DNA of 64,000 bases from Lineus longissimus (Eukaryota; Nemertea; Pilidiophora; Heteronemertea; Lineidae): positions 16,003,292 to 16,067,291 of the forward strand of contig NC_088312.1 in the NCBI RefSeq assembly GCF_910592395.1. Reading direction: 5' to 3'. Within the stretch, counting starts at the first letter, position 1, and every line of letters begins with the position of its first letter. A model generated the notes under the pieces. It saw only the letters and a program-made list of their open reading frames with translations, searched no databases and was not told where the DNA came from. Below are positions 1 through 10,714 of this stretch, piece by piece. A program made the position numbers and the translations under genes.

Positions 1-349
1 AATGAGATAACTTCCACGTTAATTCGTGGCAAAACCTGTTTTGAACAAAACCAGGCCCAGGCAAATGAAATAACAGTGCTCTATCTACTCTAAAGGAAGA
101 CTAATAATATCAAAAGGTTATTGAAAACAACGATTGAGGCAGAAACAGTAAAAAATGCGTCCCATCTTCTAGAAAAGGAAAACAGGAGATCTTTGAGAAA
201 ATTCAATGTGTTTTGTCTGGTAAGACATGCACATCTACCAATGCAGTTCCAATCAGTCTCGTTTGAAATATGGCAAAGTAGTACTTATTATTATATAAAT
301 ATTGTATTAAATGATTGATTTGATTCGAGGGAAGCGGAGGGCAACCGAC

Positions 350-459
350 CTGATCACTTGTTGGCGATTTGTTTTCCTCTGTTGAGCTCTGTCCTACACA
401 CTCTGGAGCTTTTTTACTTTTTGGTGATCGTGGCACCCTCTGGTAAGGGTCGAGAGAAC
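350..459 (-). CDS. STXBP5: Tomosyn exon j (most 3' exon in window)
   Basis: A 110-nt exon encoding GSLDPYQRVPRSPKSKKAPE and ending KSPTSDQ. DPYQR.PRSP is the conserved start of the long tomosyn linker that is alternatively spliced and phosphorylated in known family members. Acceptor TTTCAG ends at 460; the donor is read as GTCGGT at 349, weaker than the others, so the 3' border is less certain. Remaining exons should lie left of position 1. Confidence 0.88.
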
Positions 460-1440
460 CTGAAACAATATAAACAGTTACATGTATGAGACAAATCAAA
501 TGATAAGAGGTCCAAAAGAAACATGACACTCATAAGAATATTTTTTCGTAGCATGAACTTCTTCAGGAACCATCATCATCATCATATGTGTTGACTACAG
601 TAACCCTTGCAGGTTTTTTGTGGCAGTTCATTCAACCTTAATGCTAATTACCTGTTACTTTCATCGATGAAGTGATTCATGATCTTGCAAATAGTGTGGC
701 ATTCATTCAAGCAATATGCCAGTATTCTGAATCTTACTCAATAATAATGTTCTTCCAACAACAACTTTTGAACTTAATTTTACTTTTTGATATACATATG
801 TCAAGCGGAGCCAGACGTTTCCTACACTCTACAGGCAGGGTCATTGAAATAAATGAATAGCATTCCTAGAGACAGCAGTCCCACTGTCAACTTAGTGTCT
901 CTAGCATGTCTAGGACAATTCGGTCAGATGTAACTACCAGTAGTTTATAGCGATCAGTTAAGGTCGAAGGAGTTAGTCGTTTGGTCCGTGCACATAGAAG
1001 TGCCAGTCAACAACACCCTATTGTCCACCCGTGCAGGGTCAATTAGTTACCATTGCATAGACACCAGATTTAATGATTTACAACTTTCTGTCCCGTCAGA
1101 TATACAGTATGTACAGATCCATAGTTTTAAGCCCAAAGGGGAAATCGAACCCAGAAATCGAACACATGTAGGACCTGCCACTTCTTTGGCAGACAAAATA
1201 ACCTTTTGGTCCATCCCGACGAACAACGATGGCCAGATTCCCAACAGTTTTATAATAATGTTGATTCATGCCTCAAAAGACTACCACAGGTGGAAGACCG
1301 TTTCTCTCAAAGATCTGAAATATTTGCAAATCCCTACTACAATCTATGGCTCTTGTATAGCAGCAAAGCATGGTCACAGTATAAGACCTCCACTTTATAA
1401 TCACAAGTTCTTTACACGTGCCGCAGAGTGAGTGACTCAC
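460..1440. other. Tomosyn intron i/j, no gene seen
   Basis: Intronic AT-rich sequence between exons i and j. Open frames on both strands show no recognisable domain. A short CAT-repeat run lies near 571-583. Confidence 0.6.
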
Positions 1441-1529
1441 CATAAAGATCAGGAGTTCCCATGTTCAGTAGACAAGTCTTTTGGATAATGTCTACTATTG
1501 CTAGACCACTTTCATTACCAAATGCTAAT
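1441..1529 (-). CDS. STXBP5: Tomosyn exon i
   Basis: An 89-nt exon encoding LAFGNESGLAIVDIIQKTCL and NMGTPDLYG, the FGN.xG.A.VD..Q blade start that follows NSSYGL in tomosyn. Acceptor TTTCAG ends at 1530; donor GTGAGT starts at 1440. Phase matches exon h (split Leu) and exon j (split Gly). A 147-codon plus-strand frame that overlaps the region just downstream is a shadow. Confidence 0.94.
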
Positions 1530-1860
1530 CTGAAAGAAAGAACAGAATATAACTATCATGATGCGTTTACCTATATTTGCGAGTGTGGTTGCTTAGCATC
1601 TTTTCTCCAATGTGCGGGTACTCGTTTGCTGAAGGATTAAACTGGCATACAGTATTGCAGATAGCGATTGACTTGTTTACTAGACAGCTGTGATTAGACT
1701 TTGAAATAAAGCAAACCTCGAAATAGGGTAGTATAGACCATCTAAGACAAAAGACAAAAGGAAATGGTCCACATCATCCCCCAGGAATTAGGTAATGGAC
1801 TCTGATCCAAAAGTAACCACTGCCATGAGTACTGAAGAAATGAGGCGGTTTGCAACTTAC

Positions 1861-2009
1861 AGTCCATACGATGAGTTCACAGAAATGCTTGTGATGCTTG
1901 ACGCTGGTTCGCCATCAACATATGTCAATAAGCACACGATCTCAGGCTGGTAACCGGAGGACCACTTCCGACAACCTTGCTTTACTTTTATACTGGTTAA
2001 GTTTTCAGA
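1861..2009 (-). CDS. STXBP5: Tomosyn exon h
   Basis: A 149-nt exon encoding SENLTSIKVKQG, then GYQPEIVCLLTYVDGEP and ITSISVNSSYGL. The GYQPE..CLLT.VDGEPP and SITS..VNSSYG motifs are strongly conserved across animal tomosyns. Acceptor TTTGCAG ends at 2010; donor GTAAGT starts at 1860. It enters in phase 0 and ends after CT of a Leu codon completed by exon i. Confidence 0.95.
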
Positions 2010-3744
2010 CTGCAAATTAAGGAAAACATGATGATAAATTACGAGCACATCAAATTTAAAAGCATGACAGTGATGGCATGGGCAATGACAGAAATGGTCT
2101 CCGAATGATTACGAGTGCTGTTATTTGGAATCATCAATATTTTTTTGAGGACTATAAATAAATGCAGCGGTCGACAAAAGCTGGAACAACAGATTTCGTA
2201 TCCAGTTACACATACAATTGAGCGAGTTAAAGAGGTTGAATAGCGCCTCCAGAAGCAAGCAACAGCGCCACCCGTAGCAGAAATAAGAACTTCTTAGTGA
2301 CGTCATGGTTTCCATATACGGCATCTCATTTGCATATTTTTACAACCTTATTTACTACGAGTTATAAATATGCCAGCAGCACGTGGATCATGCCGGGCGG
2401 CGCTGTCAGGTGTTTCCACTATGGGTTACATAATCGGCTACAAAGAGGCCAGTAAATGAAGTTAGCAATGATAGCGAAAGAATGTTAGTGTATGTTACAC
2501 AGTCAATAGCGATAGTAGTGAGTTGGAGAGAGGAGAAAATGGAAAATGGAGAGAATAGTAGTATGGATTTCGAGTCGCCGGTAGATTCTGGGCCGGTGGA
2601 GAGCGAGGCCCCTGATCCGAACAGTACAGAAGAAATGGAGCAGCATATTATCCAAGACTTGTTTGACAATCATATTCCTTCCTTCTCTGTCTCCAACAAT
2701 TAAAAGTTGCTGCAGTCAACCTGATGCGTTTATCGACGAGACGAGGCATTTTTCAAGCATTCGAATGGTACCTTACAGATCCGCAAGGGACGCGTTACCG
2801 AAAATGTTGCAAAAATCAATAACGTGATCGTAAATATTGTCATGTTTTTGAAGATGAGAGTATGTAAATGATACGCAAACGGTAAACCAATGAAAGGCCA
2901 GTATCTATTGAACCTTACAAGTGATTTGGGGGCCTTGAAACTCCTTATATTTATCAATGAAACCTTATTCCCGCCTAAGGTTTTGACCGGGCTGTGCAAA
3001 ACTCCCCTCTTTTTTTCCCGGGCACTTCCCTTTAAGTTCTTATTCATGCAAATGCATTGAGTACAAAATCTGTACATTTGTTCCATATTCGCTGACCAAG
3101 TCCTCAAAGAAGTATTGAGCAGATACTGCTTCAGCTTATTGATGCAGCTATCAAAAAAAATAACAACTTTCTTCAACGAAGTTGCTATTTCATTAAAATA
3201 TACCTTTCTTTGCAATATGGGGATTGGGCCCACATAAGACGTCCAAATCATGGTAAAAATACTCCACTCATTAATAACTTGAAAATGTTGAAATTGCTGC
3301 GATAGTTAAGTTTGATACAGTGCAAAACAAAGTTGTCACATACATTGTAACCGACAAAATTCATTCTTGTCTGGTCTCTACCAATCAATCAACTCGTTTG
3401 TGACCGCAGGGTTAAGGCAGTGTATAGAACCCCTTGCCCACACCCGGTATAGACCAGGCAGCCCAACTTGGCGGAGGAAAACTTTTTTATGAAAATTAGC
3501 TTGCATTACCCAATTAATCTTCATTGAATCAAGTGCAGTGCTAACATCTTGTTTTGACAGGTGTCACCAACCAAAAACTTTTCGGGACTGTAGTGAATGA
3601 TAGAACTTGCAGATACGGTACGGTACATGTAGCAAAGGAGTAAAACTAATACAACAACACTACAGCAAATACACTGAATTTGAGGCATCATAACAACCTC
3701 TGTAGATCAAGCACCTGCTGAAATGTTTTTTTTGTTTGACCTAC
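2010..3744. other. Tomosyn intron g/h, mostly unrecognised
   Basis: Intron between exons g and h. It contains one acidic plus-strand frame (listed at 2539) and otherwise no domain or repeat that I recognise; a 173-codon minus frame at 2730-3251 has no family resemblance and ordinary composition for chance. Confidence 0.5.
2539..2703 (+). CDS. Hypothetical acidic peptide, possible first exon
   Basis: From the ATG at 2539 a 54-codon frame reads MENGENSSMDFESPVD and continues Glu/Asp/Ser-rich to NHIPSFSVSNN. The composition is like the acidic first exons of transposon-linked genes seen elsewhere in this window (46051, 50594, 62614). A TGACGTCA-like CRE motif and a purine-rich stretch lie upstream (2295-2305). 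No domain is recognised and no splice partner found. It could be a chance frame. Confidence 0.25.
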   Translation: MENGENSSMDFESPVDSGPVESEAPDPNSTEEMEQHIIQDLFDNHIPSFSVSNN

Positions 3745-3888
3745 CCGGCTATCTGATGCTGTACTTGAATAAGATCCAACACTGCTACTATGCTGCGGAA
3801 CCAACCCTGTATTTGGCTTGGGAAACTCGGGAATGTCTGGTGAATCCAGGTCATCAAACACTTCATACACAAGAGATATTTCTAAAAA
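3745..3888 (-). CDS. STXBP5: Tomosyn exon g
   Basis: A 144-nt exon (48 codons, phase 0 at both ends) encoding FLEISLVYEVFDDLDSPDIPEF followed by a Ser/Thr/Pro-rich stretch. It matches the tomosyn position where an LEVRLLYEIND-like strand leads into a variable, alternatively spliced linker between propeller blades. Acceptor TTTTCAG ends at 3889; donor GTAGGT starts at 3744. The low-complexity Ser-rich tail (SSSVGSYSSTASDS) suggests phosphorylated linker sequence, an inference from composition only. Confidence 0.93.
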
Positions 3889-3925
3889 CTGAAAACAAAA
3901 GAAAAAAAACATCAACGGAATGTAT

Positions 3926-4510
3926 TAATGAAAAGACCAGGGGCCATTGTGCTCACTGTATTGATATTTGGTGGTTAAGAATTCATGATGGTTAAGAAAC
4001 ATGCTACATGTATAGTATATAGGTCAAATTAAAGTCGGTATGACATTTGATGTATCTTTGCTTGGAGTACCAAACATAAAATATTATTGAAAACGAGTTA
4101 CTGATAAACGAGATATTGTACTTTTTACCTTTTCAGTTTTGGCTCCCTGGTGGCCAAGTCGAGAATCATATTGGACAAAAATTTCGTTTCAGAGGTAATC
4201 TGAGCGAAAGGGTCATGTGCACAATGTTTCCAGTTGTAAGCTTTAGCAGTTAAGAAACGTGGCTTTGCTACACTCAAACGGCCAATTTATGCCAATTGAC
4301 CTCTGTGACCTTGAAAATTGGGTCAAATCAAAAACTCGTAAGATATGTGATGTATCCTTGCTCAGAGTACCTACCAAAAAATATCATCGAAAACAAGTCA
4401 CTAATAAGTGAGATATTGCACTTTTGTCCCTTTTTTAGTTTTGGCCCCCTGGTGGCCAAGTTGCAAATCAGATCAGAATAAAATTCGGTGTCCGAGGCAG
4501 AGTTCATTCA
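3926..4510 (-). mobile_element. Helentron-like family D fragment
   Basis: Begins with the family 3' terminal motif (AGGGGCCATTGTGCTCAC, read inverted) and continues with the D-family core: nuclear-receptor-like motifs near 4300-4325 and GGCCCCCTGGTGGCCAAG near 4443. The 5' hairpin end is missing, so the copy is truncated. Confidence 0.65.
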
Positions 4511-4608
4511 CCTACCAAGATATTTTTTCAAGTATATTTCAGGGGTATATGGGTATGTTTTTCAACGGTTTTCAAGGGTAAATCTCACCTGAAATTACTA
4601 TAATGCAC

Positions 4609-4622
4609 TTGGGGGGGGGGGG
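4609..4622 (+). repeat. Poly-G tract
   Basis: Uninterrupted run of about 14 G. Could form G-quadruplex-type structure and is prone to length error. Confidence 0.9.
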
Positions 4623-4864
4623 GATAATTTTGAGTGTTGAGAAGTCCAGCGGGTAGGTTGTCCAGTCTCATGCAAAAAGAAACTCCGAAAGGTTACCAGG
4701 ACAGGTCCAGATGTCATGCAGGGACAAAATCATCACTAGAGACAATGATGCTTGAGGGATTGAATTTATTCATAGCAATCAGTGTGAAAGACAGTCATGA
4801 TATGAAGGGAGGGAAGTACCATGGTAAGGAGTGGTTTGAAGGTTTCCACATTCTGTCTCCCAGG

Positions 4865-5055
4865 GCCTTTCAGGGGAAATATCCACAGGAGCTATTAGTC
4901 ACTTCCGTGGGGTACTTCACAGGAGCAACCTAAAAACCACTCCAGAGGGGTATTTTGCGGGCGTGATGACCCCCCACGGGAGTGATTTTGTAAAGAATGT
5001 TTCAGTAATAGTTTCTTGTCAAACACGCACTCACGTTGGTCTTTGTAGTTTTTTA
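4865..5055 (+). repeat. Left ~190-bp direct repeat flanking Penelope-like RT fragment
   Basis: Shares an aligned order of words with 5467-5652 (AGGGCCT, GAAATATCCAC, CTAAAAACCACTCCAGAG, AAAGAATGTTTCAGTAATAG, CGCACTCA). Direct repeats around a Penelope RT piece recall the pseudo-LTRs of Penelope-like elements. Confidence 0.75.
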
Positions 5056-5104
5056 TATCATGTGTTGTGTTGTGTGATTGTCATCAGTCATCAACCACCG
5101 GCCT

Positions 5105-5466
5105 CAAGTGTAGTGTGTGTCGTCTACATATCGGAACCACCAAATAGGGGGGTGGGGAGCTGTTTTGAGTGCTCGCTGTCCAAATCCTCTAAATACAGGT
5201 TACAGATAATTGGGGACACTGGTGACCCCATGGCAGCACCATGTATTTGTCTGTAGTAGATCCCATCACATACATAGAAGGTTGTTTCTAGGCACAGTTT
5301 TAGCAGGCGAGTGATCTGGTTGGGATTAAGATCATTTCTATCTGATAAACTGCGGTCATCATCCATCTCCGGAGAATGATCTCAAGTGCTTTGTCCACAG
5401 GTACGGACGTGAACAGGGCGGTCACATCATAGAAGTGCAGTTCTTCACCCTTGTCTATGGTGAGTC
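5105..5466 (-). pseudogene. Penelope-like element reverse transcriptase fragment
   Basis: On the minus strand one frame (about 5466-5360) reads ELHFYDVTALFTSVPVDKAL, the Penelope RT motif with the first catalytic Asp (DVxxLFTxVP). After a frameshift a second frame (5366-5124) reads LLKLCLETTFYVCDGIYYRQ, then GAAMGSPVSPIICNLYLED, the G-x-AMGSPxSPxxANLxME motif. The YADD box and the GIY-YIG endonuclease are absent, so this is a 5'- and 3'-truncated, frameshifted relic. Penelope elements are non-LTR-like retroelements using target-primed reverse transcription. Confidence 0.85.
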
Positions 5467-5652
5467 AGGGCCTGTCAGGAGAAATATCCACTGGAGCTAT
5501 CAGTCACTCTTGTGGGGTACTTTACGGGAGGTATCTAAAAACCACTCCAGAGTGATGACTCCCAGAGGATGACCCCACAGGAGTGATTTTATAAAGAATG
5601 TTTCAGTAATAGATTCTTGTCACACACGCACTCATTTTGGTCTTTGTAGTTT
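5467..5652 (+). repeat. Right direct repeat flanking Penelope-like RT fragment
   Basis: Partner of the repeat at 4865-5055, same orientation, moderately diverged. Confidence 0.75.
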
Positions 5653-7208
5653 TCTTCAACATTAATTGAATTATTATCGCATAATGATTACCATTAAAAA
5701 TTCCGAATGTCGTGTGATTGTTAACCTTTTTTTATAAGGTCTCCCTCAAGTCGAACCACTCTCACCACTCACTCTGGAACCACTCTTACCACTCACTCTG
5801 GTCTTATTATATTGTGTCACTGATATGATCAATGTATCAGGTTATGGGCAGGGAGTTTAAAAATCTTTCTTTAACTAGGTTAAAACCATCGGCCCAAAGA
5901 TTTTGCCTACAGCAGCAGCTGTGTGGAAAATTGTCTGCTCCCAATTGGAAAGCTTTTTGACAATGAGATTTCACCATTTCTAGAAAAACAACTGTCATCT
6001 GTTTCTGATAATGTGAGACAACACCAACACAGCAGGTTGCACTCATCAACGGGAAGAGCCATGCTTTGCTATTTTTAGACATAACTAACCTGCCTCACAG
6101 GGCTATAAATAGCCACCCAACAATGCAACTATGTAGCAAGAAAAGATCGTGGATAGACCATGGGGTCTGGAATAGTTACCAAATATTCCTGATATCTAAG
6201 TAAATATCTTCTTAGTGTGAAGGAATTATTTCTCCCACTATATTTCAGTGGTAAGAGTATTCTGTCTGGGACACAAACAAATAAAAATGATATAAAATAA
6301 GCTGCAGATTTTAGAAATATGAGCTGCATATCAAAACGATCTCTAGGTAGATGAAATGTTGAAGTCGGGGAAAAAATCGTCTGCCGCATGCTTTGGCAAA
6401 TTTCTAGTTCAAGTGATCAGATTTTGAAACTAGAGGCCTGGCGGCCTGAATAGCTATGCTGGCGGAATTTAATAGCAAGGAATGAGATGAATGACAAGAA
6501 AATGTAGCAAGTAGTATATGTGAGTACCAGAATGTAGGTTTATGGTAGATAGGGAGATGTTGACAGACTTGACGGAATCAAGCTTAGACAAATGGGGCTA
6601 AATTCATGAAGGGCGATCAGCTTAAAACAGCGTTTAACTACTGAATAGACAGATTCAGGTCCTTCATGTAAATCTTCACAGAATATGAATAGGCCCCACC
6701 ACTAATCAGGGAGAAGTTACACACGTCTAATGAATTCGGCATACAAGCCAACTGATCATTATCTTTAGTTTGATACCAAACACGACTACTTTAGCTATAA
6801 CAGTCTTAAAAGTAGGTCAGTGCAAATCTCTCATTCATTATGTGAGGAATAACATCCTGACATATCAGGTCATTTACTCGATACATACGTACTTCCTCAT
6901 GCGCAAGAAGGAGTTATGTTGTAGGCCCTGTTTGCAAGATGATGGGAGAACAGTGACTATGATCATGTCCATGGATAAGGGATCGGCGAAATTCGAGTAC
7001 ATTACACGCGCTGTGTATTTTGGACAGCTTCCATTTCACCGCGAATCAGTCATGCATCTCGACTCATCTATCTCATTGTAAACTTATGTAAGGCTAAGAA
7101 CAGATCGTCCCCAACCTTGAGTAGGTTTTGGTTGCCAAGTTTCTTAATTCTTATGTCGCTGATAAACCTTTACGCAGGAGAAATCATGCATTTAATTGGT
7201 AAAAATCG
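5653..7208. other. Intron sequence without recognised feature
   Basis: No convincing coding or repeat signal. Frames at 5837-6082 and 6129-6389 (minus) and 6770-7081 (plus) have no family resemblance. Confidence 0.4.
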
Positions 7209-7217
7209 CGATCTTTT
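7209..7217 (+). repeat. MULE left 9-bp target-site duplication
   Basis: CGATCTTTT, identical to 10946-10954. Confidence 0.9.
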
Positions 7218-7441
7218 GGTGTATCCCCATTTCGCCTACACCCATTTCGCCTACACCCATTTCGCCTATTACCCATTTCGCCTACCCCCATTTCGCCTAC
7301 CCCCATTTCGCCTACACCCATTTCGCCTACTCACCATTTCGCCTACACCCACTTCGCCTATTCACCATTTCGCCTACACACCATTTCGCCTACTCACCAT
7401 TTCGCCTACTCACCATTTCGCCTACTCACCATTTCGCCTAC
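7218..7441 (+). repeat. MULE left terminal array, 14 units of (C)CATTTCGCCTAC
   Basis: Fourteen ATTTCGCC cores (one ACTTCGCC) separated by short variable linkers (ACACCC, ACCCCC, ACTCACC, ATTCACC, ATTACCC). Outer units carry ACACCC/ACCCCC linkers, inner ones ACTCACC, so the array has a graded structure. Inverted relative to 10715-10945. Frames through it translate to FAY/FRL repeats and are not genes. Confidence 0.97.
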
Positions 7442-7576
7442 TAAAAAGGAAAAGAGTGGTGTGCGCTGGACATTTGAACAATTTTACGAATTGTTGAGCT
7501 TGGTTTTTTTCCTTTATATTATGGTATATTTCCCAGTTAAACTTTACCATACTTTATCATTCCAACCCGGCCTCTT

Positions 7577-8008
7577 GAGACAAGACCACCATTGATTTTT
7601 TAAGCCTTTTTGCAGTTAAATTGTCACAGTTCGACCGCCTCGCAATGCTTCGGGTTGTGAATCTGAAATTTGGATATGACATTCCAGACAGTCAGGCGAG
7701 TAAATGGTGAAATTTTATTAAAACTGGTGGTTGTCCACGAATTTTTTTCTTCAAATTGGACAAATTTGAGAGACCATGATATTTCCACTGTTTTCAGCCA
7801 AATCTCAAAACACGCCCCTTATTGTCAAATTACCAAATATCAAAATTTATTTTTTCATCAAAAAATTTATTTTTATCTGTAGACTTGCCATACCAAATAT
7901 CTTTCCAATACCTCTCCAAATAAGCACTTGACAGTTGAAAACACACTCGCGTCTAATTGATAGGTCTGGAACCTCCCACCTATAAATATTCTATGGTGGT
8001 CTTGTCTC
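7577..8008. mobile_element. 432-bp non-autonomous TIR element (copy 1) nested in the MULE
   Basis: Perfect 16-bp terminal inverted repeats GAGACAAGACCACCAT, with a 4-bp TCTT duplication at 7573-7576 and 8009-8012. The interior matches, inverted, the sequence at 59894-60312 plus 61161-61180. No coding capacity. Superfamily unassigned. Confidence 0.85.
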
Positions 8009-8390
8009 TCTTCACTTCACTTAATTGGGGGTGGGGGGAGGGAAGGTCACTCTTCAACATGTAGATATTGATGTGTTCGGGTCAATTGCCGACATACTAG
8101 TACTTCCATTTTCAAGGGGTTATAAAGGCGAGGGGGGGGGGCTTTTCATCATTTCAATTATGAATATTTGTAAGTGAAGAACCCAAGAGTCTTGGTCTGT
8201 TTTTTTACATCTTGGTACAACCAAGCGCTGCCCTACAGGGTATCTTCATTGTGGAGCTTGGCTTTACAAATGGTCATTACAGGGTCGTGATCAAGAAAGA
8301 AAACAAATTATTAGTATGATCTATCTCAAGTTTATTATTTGGTCCAATGCTCAAACAGTCTACACACAGGTCCATGACACAATGTCTTGT

Positions 8391-9943
8391 TCATATGATA
8401 TGCCTAACAGCATCGACGTAACCCATGATGTCTCGTTGGCGGTTTTCAAGCTGCATTTTAAGCCTCTGGAGCCTCTGATCAAGACGGATATATGTCAGTC
8501 TCCTTGGATTAGGACGGCCACCAGCTTCTAGCCTGTGAAGTTCGGAGCGCTGATAAAGTTCCTCCTTCTTCAGAAATTGCAAAAGTTCAAAAAGATTTGG
8601 GTGGGCCTTGCCTACATATTGGTTCAGTTTGTGATGCCACCCCTCAACAGCGTTGTTTGTTCTCGCCTCGTCTAGGCGATCATATTGGTTCCAAATATTC
8701 CGGCTGTACCTTGCGTCAGCGTTCATCCAGTTCCTATTGACGTAATCGCGGAATTCGTTCGCTTGTGGAATGTTCGGGGCATTGTTCATTGTTTCATTCC
8801 ATACATCATTGACTCGGTCAATTGGAACAAGTGGGAGGGTTGCAGTCCTTCGAATCCATTTTTTCAGTCTGTCGTCAGGCTGGGCATCACGGTATTCTGC
8901 TTGCAAACCGATCCGCTGAACGCATCTGTTGATTGCCTGTCCGTAATGAAATAGACAACCCTTTACTTGTGTGTTTGGAAGGACAGATTCAACTGCTCGA
9001 ATAGCTCCCATCTCGTAATCAACCATGACTGTTTGCGGATCGAAGTCGAGATTGTTCTGAACTGCTGCATCACCGATTAAACGAAGAAATCGCTCATAAG
9101 TGCCTTGCCTCCTGTCTGGGAACAATCCATATGCGAGCGGGAACATTTGTCCATAAGATTTAGCGTGCACAGTGTACAATTGGGCAAACAAGTTTGGAGA
9201 CAAGTAAAAGGTACCATCCATGTACAAAGTGCTGGCATGGGCGATTTTAGAAAGTCCTTCTATAGATCCAAAGATCAACAGTTTATCGGCTGCTCCGTCA
9301 TTAGCAAGCACAAAGTCTCTGCCATCTGCAGTTTCAGCCCACTCCCCTTCGAGTACTATATCTTCTCGTGACTGTGGTAGCAAAGGCAGACGTTTCCTTC
9401 TGGAGCGGTATGCGGACGACTGGATCCCCTTCAAGTTCGGCAAATGGGCATACGTGGCATCATTGAGTTCCCCATCATTTGCAGCATTGAACACTACATC
9501 CTGGTATATGCGTGGGAATGGGTCGACGCCCTCTGCTGCCCTTCGTTTTATACCACGGCAAATTTTTTCAGCGGCTAGTTTTCCTGGTATTGGAGCATGA
9601 TTGTGAGCAGTGACTTTGGTTAACCTGAAATTATAGAAATTGATGGTTGGGTGAGCAAAATTATTAACAAATTATTAATGTAAATGTGAAACATTTCTTT
9701 TAATTGTATTATTGATGTAAAAGTGAGAGACAGCAAATCAGATATTCAAATCCGAACACCTCTGAAATTGCCTTACCTATCATTTTCATCTGTAGCTGCT
9801 TTTGCTGGACAATTTTCCAATGTACATTTCCAATATCGCTTTCCTTCAGGTGAGCGTCTGTTCAATCGGAATTTGAAATTTTGGTGTACAAGATGTTGTC
9901 CACCCCTATTTGTTGGAACAAAAGTAATTTCCTGGTCTTCCAT
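8391..9943 (-). CDS. FLYWCH zinc-finger MULE transposase (two exons: 9943-9777, 9624-8391)
   Basis: Catalyses cut-and-paste transposition of the surrounding element, acting in the nucleus on its terminal repeats. Exon 1 (ATG at 9943-9941) encodes a FLYWCH zinc finger: FVPTNRGG, a Lys/Arg stretch, RYWKC and ENCPAKA, residues about 7-50. Donor GTAAGG at 9776 and acceptor TTTCAG ending 9625 join in phase to RLTKVTAHNHAP, giving 466 residues ending at the stop at 8391. The MULE core has the DDE-type triad: Asp in YMDGTF (about 192), Asp in VDYEMGA (about 258), CLFH (about 279-282) and Glu in NNAVEGWHHKLN (about 383). No stop or frameshift. Three ATTGGTT (inverted CCAAT) motifs near 10340-10375 may belong to its promoter. 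Upstream exons before 9943 cannot be excluded. Confidence 0.93.
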
Positions 9944-10714
9944 TGTCTCTATACCGTGTACACTGCAAAGGTTTTGCTGGAAATGAGCAGCCCTGGCCCT
10001 GAGCTAATTTATACACTCCATGAAGAAGCCATGAATACAGACAAATCCCATCTCAAAATGCTCAAATATTCTGCAAGAATCAGTTGCAAGAAGCCATCGA
10101 GTCCATTCAATGACAAGATTGTTCCTGAAGCCACGTTACTGTGTTCACCCACAACTGAGTTCACTTCAGGCTGAGACAATACATCAAACTTAATGAATTC
10201 CTTAAAAACACATGCAAGTGAATCCTATTATATGCAATGTTTAATACTTGAACTATTTATGAAAGCTGTGAGGAAGAGATACCTGTATATTCAGCTAAAT
10301 CACTTTGTAATCACTTTGTAATTTAATAATTAACATTAAACCAATTAGTAGTAAACCAATTAATCTAACCAATAAACATGCATAATTGATTATTATACAC
10401 TGAGTGTGTTTCTTTGTGATGTTTTGCTCAAACTAACACTTACCGTAACTCAATGCTGGCAAGTGTTCTTACAATACACAAAATGCATCCAGAATATGAA
10501 AGCCATTTTCATCGATGTCAGATTATCAAGCTCATGACCCTACTCATGGCCCTACTCAGTTCGTCTGATAGTATTTAGTTGGTATTTAGTTGGATAAACT
10601 GCATCTTTCTAAAAGCATTACAAAATTCTGGCACCAATAGACATTTCAAATTAGACTAGAAGGCTGAAACATCTTTTGAATTTGAAGTCACTATCATAAA
10701 ACATTTGAAATGAT

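Noticed and set aside
988-1431. 147-codon plus-strand frame
   Set aside because: No domain; ends just before exon i on the other strand and has ordinary intronic composition.
2730-3251. 173-codon minus-strand frame
   Set aside because: No recognisable motif and no phase relation to tomosyn exons g and h, which join directly without it.
7218-7441. Array looks superficially like a CRISPR or promoter-repeat array
   Set aside because: Units are 15-16 bp with no unique spacers, occur inverted at the other end of a transposon, and the genome is animal.
7117-7497. Open frames rich in FAYTH/FRLP repeats (also 7196-7444 and minus 10656-10970)
   Set aside because: They are translations of the MULE terminal arrays, in different frames with similar repeat patterns; no start context or domain.
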